DNA of 64,000 nucleotides. Source: Desulfococcus multivorans (GTDB taxonomy: Bacteria > Desulfobacterota > Desulfobacteria > Desulfobacterales > Desulfococcaceae). The notes under the pieces were generated by a model. It made no database searches and was not told the origin of the DNA. It saw nothing but the letters and a program-made list of their open reading frames with translations. The position numbers and the translations under genes were made by a program. Positions 18,990-25,380 of this stretch are shown here, in pieces. The stretch's first letter is position 1; each line of letters starts with the position of its first letter. The stretch lies in contig NZ_CP015381.1 in the NCBI RefSeq assembly GCF_001854245.1, positions 3,197,001 through 3,261,000 on the forward strand. Direction: 5' to 3'.

Positions 18990-19157
18990 GGTTGAGTCTA
19001 TTTCACATCGGCTAAATTTTGTCAACAGAATTTTTGCCGCCGGCAGCGGCTTCGGGAAAAATACGGAAGGTTCGCGAGCGCTCCCCCGATCCGGCGCTTC
19101 GTCGCGTCAATCTCGTCGGGACTGAAGTGCTTTATCCAGGATTATACGCTAACCCGA

Positions 19158-19229
19158 CTCTCGGCTTTCATGACGGCTGCCGGAAAGAAGTGCCGGGAGG
19201 GAGCGGCCCATCTATACCGAAAATTGAAA
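19158..19229. repeat. Dispersed intergenic repeat, copy A (long)
   Basis: About 70 bp starting CTCTCGGCTTTCATGACGG and ending CCGAAAATTGA. It aligns without gaps, at roughly three matches in four, to the copy at 47043-47113. Ends are related to an inverted pair CTCAACTTTCGG / CCGAAAGTTGAG. Confidence 0.75.
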
Positions 19230-19274
19230 CTCTCAGTATCGGGAACAGGGCAGATCTCATGACAGGGTGGCCGA

Positions 19275-19685
19275 TCACACTTCCGGGATATTCCAGGAAA
19301 CTTTAAGGGCGTCGATAAAGGCACGCGTGCCGTCGATGTCGAGGGCTTCCCATTTGGGCGTCACGAATCGGTTCCCACGAAACGTGAAGGTGACCCTGTG
19401 GTAGATCTCAGCCACCCGGTAAATTCGCCGACCGTCCACCCATTTTTCCGGATAATGCTCGATCCAGAAGACATTATCGGGGTCGAGTCGGTATTTCTGC
19501 AGGATGATGGTTGCAAGGATCGGTGCTCCGCTGCTGATGCTCATTCCCGATGCAGCATCATCCTCACGCTCTGTCGCCACCACCAGCGCGCTTTTTTCAA
19601 ACAGAAAGATATCGAGGTCACAGCGGCTGGCAAAAGAACCGGCGGTATGAATCCATTGAAAGGGTTTGTGTTCGATGTGGATCAT
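19275..19685 (-). CDS. Protein of unknown function (136 aa)
   Basis: I do not recognise this family. The sequence has features of a small soluble enzyme or binding protein: DIFLFEKSALVVATEREDDAASGMSISSG, then a basic/aromatic stretch (VFWIEHYPEKWVDGRRIYRV) and a beta-like ending (YHRVTFTFRGNRFVTPKWEALD). No signal peptide, membrane helix or metal motif is obvious. Start ATG 19685 has GGGTGG upstream. Base composition resembles its neighbours. It is the only gene between the TetR region and the DUF4136 lipoprotein gene, all on the minus strand. Upstream 113 bp hold no clear promoter. Confidence 0.6.
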   Translation of the reverse strand: MIHIEHKPFQWIHTAGSFASRCDLDIFLFEKSALVVATEREDDAASGMSISSGAPILATIILQKYRLDPDNVFWIEHYPEKWVDGRRIYRVAEIYHRVTFTFRGNRFVTPKWEALDIDGTRAFIDALKVSWNIPEV

Positions 19686-19798
19686 GGAACCACCCGTTAT
19701 TCAACACACCGTCGTCGACAATCCAACGCGACTGTCAGGATGGGCCCCTCACACCCAGGAGAGTCCGTCGTCACGAATCAATTCTCCGAACCGATGCG

Positions 19799-20362
19799 TT
19801 ATTTCCGATTTGAATTCTCGACATCCGGAGGAAACGCCTTCAAAATTTCCCTTACCGTCTCCTGAATGCTCTTTTCCATCTGCTCGACGTCGGCATATTC
19901 ACGAACGATGCCTTCGTTGATGCCTCGCCATGCCAGTTCCCGGGTGTCGGCGTCGATGACGTCGATGACCAGGGTGCCTTCGGTGTAATAGCTGACGTCG
20001 ACCTGTCCACCATAAGGCCCCCACCAGGGGTCATACCATCCACGGCTTCCCCAGTTGGTAACGCGCATCCGCTCTTTGACGCCGGCATGAACGACAACCG
20101 TAAAATCGACCGAACCGGCCGTCTTCAGCCTGAACCCTTTTTCCTGCAATACCTGATCCACCGCTTTCTTGATCCGCTTTCGCATCAGGGGATCCCTGGC
20201 CAGCGCATCGCTCGGTGTCTGCTGTTCAGTGTCCCATGCATAGGTTTCATACCGCTTGAAATCGACGCTCGGGTCATAGTCGGTTTGAATCGATACCGTT
20301 GCACACCCCAGCAACCCAACAATGGATATGCCGATCATCCAGCAGCTGAGCCGTTTTATCAT
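19799..20362 (-). CDS. DUF4136 family lipoprotein
   Basis: 187 residues. The N-terminal lipoprotein signal is clear: a positively charged start, a hydrophobic core and the lipobox LLGCAT with Cys near residue 20. The mature part begins VSIQTDYDPSVDFKRYETYAW, the hallmark of DUF4136, and continues with helical KRIKKAVDQVLQEKGF and strands such as YTEGTLVIDVIDADTRELAWRG. Members are anchored in the outer membrane or periplasmic face; their molecular role is not established. Start at ATG 20362 with GGGAGGG five bases upstream; the ATG just before it is too close to that site. Monocistronic by position. Confidence 0.9.
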   Translation of the reverse strand: MIKRLSCWMIGISIVGLLGCATVSIQTDYDPSVDFKRYETYAWDTEQQTPSDALARDPLMRKRIKKAVDQVLQEKGFRLKTAGSVDFTVVVHAGVKERMRVTNWGSRGWYDPWWGPYGGQVDVSYYTEGTLVIDVIDADTRELAWRGINEGIVREYADVEQMEKSIQETVREILKAFPPDVENSNRK

Positions 20363-20532
20363 CATTCCCTCCCGGTTTGATGGAATCATCAGTTGAAACA
20401 TCCGATCCTTGCCATCAATTCTAACTAGATGTTAATAAATATATTTCTACATAGTCTTGTCAGGATCATACGTCATTCCGCCAAAAACCCTCAGGGCACT
20501 TCGTGAGACCATCAAATCGATAATACATTCAT

Positions 20533-20575
20533 TCAACTTTCGACTTTCATAGGCCGGTGCCGGGAGGCTCTGGCC
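20533..20575. repeat. Dispersed intergenic repeat, copy B (partial)
   Basis: Reads CTTTCGACTTTCAT, then after a deletion AGGCCGGTGCCGGGAGGCTC and a further GGCC, matching the two ends of the long copies but lacking part of the middle. Confidence 0.6.
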
Positions 20576-20708
20576 ATTCCGTTCAACGGGGAGAAAGACT
20601 GCCGATGAACGGATCGCCATCGCATATGGCAAGCCGACCATAAATTCGGCTGTCAAGCCCGTCAAGGACTCGTTTTCAAGGACAGTTCCCAACATTTGAC
20701 TTAGAACC

Positions 20709-20742
20709 GCCGGTGCCGGTCTCCATCATGCAAGTCGAAAAT
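20709..20742. repeat. Dispersed intergenic repeat, copy C (partial, inverted)
   Basis: On the minus strand it reads TTTTCGACTTGCATGATGG then AGACCGG. This matches the first part of the copy at 47043 (TCGACTTTCATGATGG then TGACCGG) with only two differences over about 24 bases. Confidence 0.65.
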
Positions 20743-20944
20743 TATGATATCTATTTTAACATAATCTGCATTGGAACGAAGATCAAGCGCTTCGGCGTCG
20801 GCGTGCCGTTCATTGCTGACAGACGCTTCTTCGAGTGGAGTTGGATTGAAAATGAATCATCGATGCTTATGATACGAGTTGGTATCTTGCGGGAGAACCC
20901 GTGAGTTTATTCTTTTAAATCGACAACATCAATGAGGTGTATCC

Positions 20945-21088
20945 ATGAGCGATGAATCCAAAAATATCGACAGGGACTGTTTGAAAAATTGTGACCAGTC
21001 GTTCGAGGAATGTCTGAGCAGCGGCGAGGATGAGTCAGTCTGCCGCATGAAACGCGTTCCCTGCGACTGCAGCTGTATGATCGGATGA
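20945..21088 (+). CDS. Small cysteine-rich protein (47 aa)
   Basis: An acidic 47-residue protein with seven cysteines. It has the spaced pair CLKNC, a single Cys in FEECL, another in SVCRM, and a tight CDCSC near the C-terminus. No signal peptide. ATG 20945 is preceded by GAGGTG at good spacing, and a strong hairpin follows the stop by 17 bp, so it looks like a complete small transcription unit. The cysteine pattern could bind zinc, iron or a cluster, or form disulfides; I recognise no family. It is isolated between repeat copies and the MlaF-like gene. Real-gene confidence comes from the ribosome site, hairpin and non-random cysteines. Confidence 0.65.
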   Translation: MSDESKNIDRDCLKNCDQSFEECLSSGEDESVCRMKRVPCDCSCMIG

Positions 21089-21104
21089 TTGCACGCAGAT
21101 ATCC

Positions 21105-21129
21105 GGCGAAGGGGGTTCTCCCCTTCGCC
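21105..21129 (+). terminator. Hairpin after the small cysteine-rich gene
   Basis: Perfect 10-bp stem GGCGAAGGGG (21105-21114) / CCCCTTCGCC (21120-21129), five-base loop, 17 bp after the stop. The bases after it are not a T-run, so termination strength is uncertain. Confidence 0.65.
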
Positions 21130-21258
21130 CTTGAACAGTCTCATATCGGCATTCGCCTATCTTTCATTTGACATCACCACGGCATCCCCCTAAGATGCCC
21201 GTGCAGTCTTTGGTGTCTCCCTCAGCCGCTATTCGGTCACGTACAGGACATTGTCATT

Positions 21259-22023
21259 ATGACTCAACAGACCCTGCCCATTATCGTCAGAAATCTCGAG
21301 ATCGCTTATGGGGATTTCGTAATCCAGCGGAATCTCAACTTCCAGGTCAATAAAGGAGAAATCTTCGTCATCATGGGAGGAAGCGGCTGCGGCAAGACCA
21401 CCGTCATGCGATGCATGAGCGGTTTGAAGCCGCCTTCCCGAGGGGAAGTGCTTATCGAAGGCGTCAGCCTGTGGAGGGTGGATCCCGATCGACGCGCGGG
21501 GGTTTCCAGTCGATTCGGCATCGTTTACCAGAGCGGTGCGCTATGGAGTTCCATGACCCTCGCCGAAAACATCGGCCTCCCCTTGGGAGAATATACCGAT
21601 CTCAGCCCGGCCGACATCCGGGACCTGGCTGCGCTGAAACTTGCTCTGGTCGGACTTGCCGGTTTTGAAGATTATTATCCATCGGAAATCAGCGGCGGCA
21701 TGCGGAAGAGAGCAGGCGTTGCTCGCGCGTTGGCGCTCGATCCCAACATCCTTTTCTTTGACGAACCTTCCGCCGGACTCGACCCGATCACCTCATCCCA
21801 CCTGGACGACCTCATCGTTCAACTCCGTGACCATATCGGCATGACCATGGTACTGGTTACCCACGAACTCCCGTCGATTTTCGACATCGCCGACAATGCC
21901 GTCTATCTCGATGCAGAAACCAAAAGCATGATCGCTACGGGAAGCCCCGATCAGCTCCTTTCAGAAAGCGCCGATCCGAAGGTTCGGGCGTTTTTAACCC
22001 GAAACGGCAAAATAAACCTCTAA
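21259..22023 (+). CDS. ABC transporter ATP-binding protein, MlaF-like
   Basis: 254 residues, complete ATPase domain: Walker A MGGSGCGKTTVMRC (about 39-52), Q-loop VYQSGALWSSMTLAEN, signature SGGMRKRAGVARALA, Walker B ILFFDEPSAGLDP, and switch His in LVTHELPS. The SGGMRKR signature and the DPITSxxLDDLI pattern are typical of MlaF/Ttg2A, the ATPase of the MCE-type phospholipid transporter that keeps outer-membrane asymmetry. The usual partners (MlaE permease, MlaD MCE protein) are not next to it, so it is an orphan here. Start ATG 21259 has a weak AGGA upstream. The MlaF assignment rests on motif style; other MCE-linked ATPases are possible. Confidence 0.86.
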   Translation: MTQQTLPIIVRNLEIAYGDFVIQRNLNFQVNKGEIFVIMGGSGCGKTTVMRCMSGLKPPSRGEVLIEGVSLWRVDPDRRAGVSSRFGIVYQSGALWSSMTLAENIGLPLGEYTDLSPADIRDLAALKLALVGLAGFEDYYPSEISGGMRKRAGVARALALDPNILFFDEPSAGLDPITSSHLDDLIVQLRDHIGMTMVLVTHELPSIFDIADNAVYLDAETKSMIATGSPDQLLSESADPKVRAFLTRNGKINL

Positions 22024-22186
22024 CGTCGAGCCGTCGTTCTCATCCCGAGTCGAATCGAATGAAGAAACAGCATGTGGCTTGTGATTCTCCCAATCGTCTT
22101 TATATTAGAATTCAACTTTTAACCATGCCCCACCATTTCCGTCTACCATCCGGGCCTCCCGGGGACACGCAGAAAGGAGTCAGATA

Positions 22187-22537
22187 ATGTTGACGCTCGA
22201 GGACATCAAAAAAGACAGAGACCTGATCAATTCCATCAACTGGGAAATGACGCCGGAAGAAGCGGTCCGGCTCTATCTGGAATGGGGCAACAACTGGGCA
22301 AGAGGCGACGGTTATGTGATTCGATCACCGGACGATTACACCACCTATTTCGTCATCAACTGCTGGTCAAGACCCTATTATATCTACCTTATCCGACGGA
22401 ATTCGGAGGCAGCCGTCGAATTGGCAAAATTCGAGCTTCCTGAGCGGTTCGAAAAACCGGTCTGCGAACTCAAAGGGGTTTATGCCCTGGAAGACGACAT
22501 CAAGGCATGGCTCAAAAAAGAGCTGGATGCGGATTGA
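22187..22537 (+). CDS. DVU0772-family protein
   Basis: 116 residues beginning MLTLEDIKKDRDLINSINWE and continuing TPEEAVRLYLEWGNNWARG and YFVINCWSRPYYIYLIRRNSE. This matches what I recall of the family named after Desulfovibrio vulgaris DVU0772, small soluble proteins common in sulfate reducers and of unknown function. A ribosome site GAAAGGAG precedes ATG 22187. No catalytic motif is evident; the high content of aromatic residues in the middle suggests a compact binding fold. It stands alone between the ABC ATPase and the GAF gene. Family recognition is from memory and is moderately sure. Confidence 0.75.
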   Translation: MLTLEDIKKDRDLINSINWEMTPEEAVRLYLEWGNNWARGDGYVIRSPDDYTTYFVINCWSRPYYIYLIRRNSEAAVELAKFELPERFEKPVCELKGVYALEDDIKAWLKKELDAD

Positions 22538-22829
22538 GATGGTGGTTTCCAAGCCTCGGGTCTCCTGTCATCCCAGGGCGGGGACCATCTGAAAATGCCT
22601 GGGCACCATGATCGGCGTCCAGGCAGCGAAACAAACGACGGCGGCAATCGGTCCAGACATCGAAAACGCGCCGGGCAGAAATCCTCCTTGATTTGATACG
22701 GTAAATCATCTATATCTTCTTCAAGTATTCGACGGCGCCCCAATTCACCTACCCCGGTCAAAGCTCCACACGAAACAAGGCACCTTATTTTCGATGCTTT
22801 TTTCAATACAGGCGTGAGGAGACACAGCG

Positions 22830-23390
22830 ATGGAAGACGCGGCAAAAATTCATTTCAAGGAATTCAAGGCCATAAGCCGATCCATTTTGGCCTACACCGA
22901 CCTCAAGCTCTTGATCAACCACATTGCGGAACGTATATGCAGCACCCTGAAAGTTAAGGGGTGCAGCGTCATGCTTTACGACGAACGGGAGGGGCAGCTC
23001 TTTCGGGTCGCCAGCTGCGGCATCAGCGAGACCTACCTTGACAAGGGCCCGATATTCATAGATGACAAATATTGTGCATTTTCCGCACGTGCACCCGTTT
23101 TCATCGAGGATTTCCAGAACGATCCCCGGGTTCAGTATCCGGAGGACGCCCGAAAAGAAGGCATCACCTCCATGCTGTCGGTTCCCATCCACTATCGCAA
23201 GTCTCCCGTCGGTCTGATACGGATCTACCATGACAGTGTCTGGCGCCCCAATGACGATGATCTCGATTCATTCGCATTGCTTGCAGACTATTTGGGGGTG
23301 GTCATCGAAAACAACGGCCTCCGCAATTTTCTTGAGAAGGTGAAATACGCCATGGAATCCTTGCCGCTGAGAATGCTGGAAGGATTATAG
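22830..23390 (+). CDS. GAF-domain protein
   Basis: 186 residues, nearly all one GAF domain (about 20-160): CSTLKVKGCSVMLYDEREGQLFRVASCGIS, DDKYCAFSARAPVFIEDFQNDPRVQYPEDARKEGI as two separate stretches, then SMLSVPIHYRKSPVGLIRIYHD. GAF domains bind small ligands, haem or nucleotides. No output domain is attached, so a signal would have to pass to a partner. The kinase-like gene begins 6 bp after its stop and a universal stress protein gene follows, which suggests a three-gene signalling unit. ATG 22830 has GAGGAGACAC upstream. The ligand is unknown; two cysteines (in KGCSV and KYCAF) could take part in binding. Confidence 0.88.
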   Translation: MEDAAKIHFKEFKAISRSILAYTDLKLLINHIAERICSTLKVKGCSVMLYDEREGQLFRVASCGISETYLDKGPIFIDDKYCAFSARAPVFIEDFQNDPRVQYPEDARKEGITSMLSVPIHYRKSPVGLIRIYHDSVWRPNDDDLDSFALLADYLGVVIENNGLRNFLEKVKYAMESLPLRMLEGL

Positions 23391-23396
23391 AAGTCC

Positions 23397-24308
23397 ATGG
23401 GAGGCAAGGTCTTCACGGATACTTCCGATTTTTTTGCCATCGATAATGGGGATGAAATTATCGTCGGTGAAGAGCGGTATGCTGTGTTCGGGCACGAACG
23501 GGAACGTCGTTTCGGCATCGATGACCCCAAATTCTGGGTCAAAAAAGTCAAAAATATCCACACCGGGGAAAAAAGACTGATCAAGCTTTCATATCTTGAA
23601 ACCTTTTTCGTCACCATCGGCGGCGTCCCCATCCGTTGCTTCAGAGACCCGGACAAGGAGAGCCGAATTCTGGAACTCGTTAAAGGCCACCCCCATTTCA
23701 TGCAGGGAGTCTCTTTTAAAGATACCAGAAACAATAATATACGGGTACTCGATATCGTACCGGGACCGAACCTGTTCGTTCAACTCGGTACGATCACGAT
23801 GGATCATTACACCTATTTCCACACCCTTCTTCCCGATATTCTCAAACATTTGATCACGGCTTTCAATGCGATACAGTTTCTCCATGCCAACGGGTTTCGA
23901 CACGGGGATATCCGAAACGATCACATTATCGTGGAGCGGCATACGGGTAATTATGTCTGGATCGACTTCGACTTTGAATTCGATGCGCCGGAAAATCCTT
24001 TCAGCCTCGACATTTTCGGGATTGGAAACCTCCTGATCTACGCCGTCGGAAAAGGATTTCATACGGTTCACGGCATCCGCAACGATCCGCGCACCTATGG
24101 AAATCTGTTTGATCGACTGGAGCCCGGTGATTTTTCTCTCCTGGATAAATGGCGTTTTGTCAATTTACGTAAGTTCTATCCCTACATTCCACCCATGCTC
24201 AACGATATATTGATGCATTTTTCGCAGCAAGCCGAGGTCTACTATGAAAGTGTCGGCGAGATATCAGATGCGGTCGACGGATATATCCAATCCATGGGTA
24301 ATCTATAG
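23397..24308 (+). CDS. Protein-kinase-like fold protein
   Basis: 303 residues. The middle has a kinase catalytic-loop pattern, HGDIRNDHIIV (near 173-183), and about 15 residues later WIDFDFEF in place of the DFG segment. These are the loop-Asp and metal-Asp patterns of atypical kinases (RIO, ABC1, aminoglycoside phosphotransferase-like). An N-terminal lobe candidate has KRLIKLSYLETFF with a possible ATP lysine and GGVPIRCF. There is no canonical glycine-rich loop, so the N-lobe is divergent. It probably phosphorylates a protein or small molecule in the cytoplasm, or is a pseudokinase. It is tightly linked to the GAF gene (6 bp) and the UspA gene (12 bp). ATG 23397 lacks a strong ribosome site, consistent with coupling to the upstream gene. 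Confidence 0.72.
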   Translation: MGGKVFTDTSDFFAIDNGDEIIVGEERYAVFGHERERRFGIDDPKFWVKKVKNIHTGEKRLIKLSYLETFFVTIGGVPIRCFRDPDKESRILELVKGHPHFMQGVSFKDTRNNNIRVLDIVPGPNLFVQLGTITMDHYTYFHTLLPDILKHLITAFNAIQFLHANGFRHGDIRNDHIIVERHTGNYVWIDFDFEFDAPENPFSLDIFGIGNLLIYAVGKGFHTVHGIRNDPRTYGNLFDRLEPGDFSLLDKWRFVNLRKFYPYIPPMLNDILMHFSQQAEVYYESVGEISDAVDGYIQSMGNL

Positions 24309-24320
24309 CAGGGGGTTGAC

Positions 24321-24773
24321 GTGAGACAACAATCCATTCTCGTGGCACTGAAAGATTCCAAAACCGCTCGAAGCGTGGTTCAGTATTTTGCCGGACTGCC
24401 CTTTCAAGCGGATCGCCTCGACATCACCCTCCTTCATGTCTTCCGGCAACAGCCGACAAGCGGCGAAGAAACCATGGGGGAGGATTTTTTGCGAAAGGAT
24501 GCCCTGCGGGCCCGGAATGTCTTGGAAGACGCCAGGAAAATTCTGGTCGAAGGCGGCATCGATCCAGAGAATATCCATATTCTCCTGGATAAGAACCCCT
24601 ATCCAACGGCCACTGACGGCATTATCGATCATTTCAGCCGCAATGTCTACGATATGGTGGTGATAGGACGCCGGAAAAAATCCAAATCCGAGGAATTCGT
24701 GCTGGGAGACGTCAGTATCAAGCTGGTGAGAGCCCTCGAAGGCGCCGCAGTTCTGGTGGTGAAAACCATTTAG
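24321..24773 (+). CDS. Universal stress protein (UspA family)
   Basis: 150 residues, one Usp domain. It opens with SILVALKDSKTARSVVQYFA, has the typical strand DITLLHVFR, and closes with VIGRRKKSKSEEFVLGDVSIKLVRALEGAAVLVVK. The ATP-binding variant of the family has G-2x-G-9x-G(S/T) here; this one reads GRRKKSKSEEFVLGDVSIK, which departs from it at the first glycine spacing, so nucleotide binding is uncertain. Start is GTG 24321, chosen because GGGGG precedes it at good spacing. Third gene of the GAF-kinase-Usp unit, beginning 12 bp after the kinase-like gene. Convergent with rseC. Confidence 0.9.
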   Translation: MRQQSILVALKDSKTARSVVQYFAGLPFQADRLDITLLHVFRQQPTSGEETMGEDFLRKDALRARNVLEDARKILVEGGIDPENIHILLDKNPYPTATDGIIDHFSRNVYDMVVIGRRKKSKSEEFVLGDVSIKLVRALEGAAVLVVKTI

Positions 24774-24830
24774 CGGTTCAGAGGCTTCACAACCAGGATT
24801 CAAGCTGCGCCGGGAGGAGTTCGAACGGCG

Positions 24831-25304
24831 TCATCCGTTGCTGCACGGCACAGACGCAGAAGATTCTTCCGCGACTGGTGCCCGGCCTCTGATTTTGATG
24901 ATTTTGGCCTGATATCTTGCGTTTCCCGATATCCTGCTGCTGGTCAGGCGGATACAGACAAACGAGATGAAAAAAGAGCCAAAGGCAAAAAGAGCCGCCG
25001 CCGCGGATTCGTCCATGCCGTATTGCGGGGCCAGGTAGGTTCCCAGAACCGCGCCGCCGATCATGAAAAGCACCGGAAAGATATAGAGGAGCATGGAGAT
25101 CTTTATCAGCGAGCCGGTTTCGAATCCCACCGTCACAGTATCCCCGAGCCCAGCCCCGACAAGGTTGAGCGCTTCCACATGACCCGTTTTGGCCGCCTCG
25201 CAGGAGTCTTTGGAACCACAGCCCTCACAGGTGCTTCGCCGAACGGTTTTAACCCATGCACTTTTGACATCGACTTGTGTGACGATACCGTATTCGGTGA
25301 TCAC
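24831..25304 (-). CDS. SoxR-reducing system protein RseC family
   Basis: 157 residues. The N-terminal half has four cysteines in STCEGCGSKDSCEAAKTGH, the RseC/MucC pattern, followed by a beta segment (LGDTVTVGFETGSLIK). Two membrane helices follow (about 70-92 and 100-122). In other bacteria RseC sits in rnf or rpoE operons and is a membrane redox protein. Here it is 76 bp downstream of an RnfB-containing fusion gene, which supports a tie to Rnf-type electron transfer. A strong hairpin lies between the two genes, so it may be transcribed less than the upstream operon. ATG 25304 has AAGGAGG upstream. Confidence 0.87.
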   Translation of the reverse strand: MITEYGIVTQVDVKSAWVKTVRRSTCEGCGSKDSCEAAKTGHVEALNLVGAGLGDTVTVGFETGSLIKISMLLYIFPVLFMIGGAVLGTYLAPQYGMDESAAAALFAFGSFFISFVCIRLTSSRISGNARYQAKIIKIRGRAPVAEESSASVPCSNG

Positions 25305-25333
25305 GTCAACCTCCTTTTCCCTTAAAATATCAT

Positions 25334-25366
25334 AACGGAGCGCTTCCCTCGAGGAAGCGCTCCGTT
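25334..25366 (-). terminator. Strong hairpin after the RnfB-GltD fusion gene
   Basis: Perfect 14-bp stem AACGGAGCGCTTCC (25334-25347) / GGAAGCGCTCCGTT (25353-25366) with a five-base loop, 14 bp after the fusion-gene stop on the minus strand. A T-rich stretch (TTATGATATTTT) follows on that strand. Likely terminator or partial attenuator before rseC. Confidence 0.8.
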
Positions 25367-25380
25367 ATTTCGCGGACCGG

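Larger units (their letters stand above)
18923..19274. other. Intergenic region upstream of tetR
   Basis: About 350 bp. It holds the tetR operator, a minus-strand TTGACA (19020-19025) with an AATAGA -10 candidate 17 bp away that would put transcription start at the operator, and one long copy of the dispersed repeat (19158-19229). I see no gene in it. Confidence 0.6.
20363..20944. other. Gene-poor stretch with repeat copies
   Basis: About 580 bp. The minus-strand open frame inside it (82 codons, 20447-20695) has no ribosome site and is crossed by a repeat copy, so I do not call it. Two partial copies of the dispersed repeat lie here in opposite orientation (20533-20575 and 20709-20742). The region before 20945 must contain the promoter of the small cysteine-rich gene. 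Confidence 0.55.

Noticed and set aside
20447-20695. 82-codon open frame on the minus strand
   Set aside because: No ribosome site, no recognisable motif, and it is crossed by a repeat copy; more likely non-coding.
22538-22829. Minus-strand open frame crossing the gap between the DVU0772-type and GAF genes
   Set aside because: Overlaps both genes' ends, has odd composition and no ribosome site.
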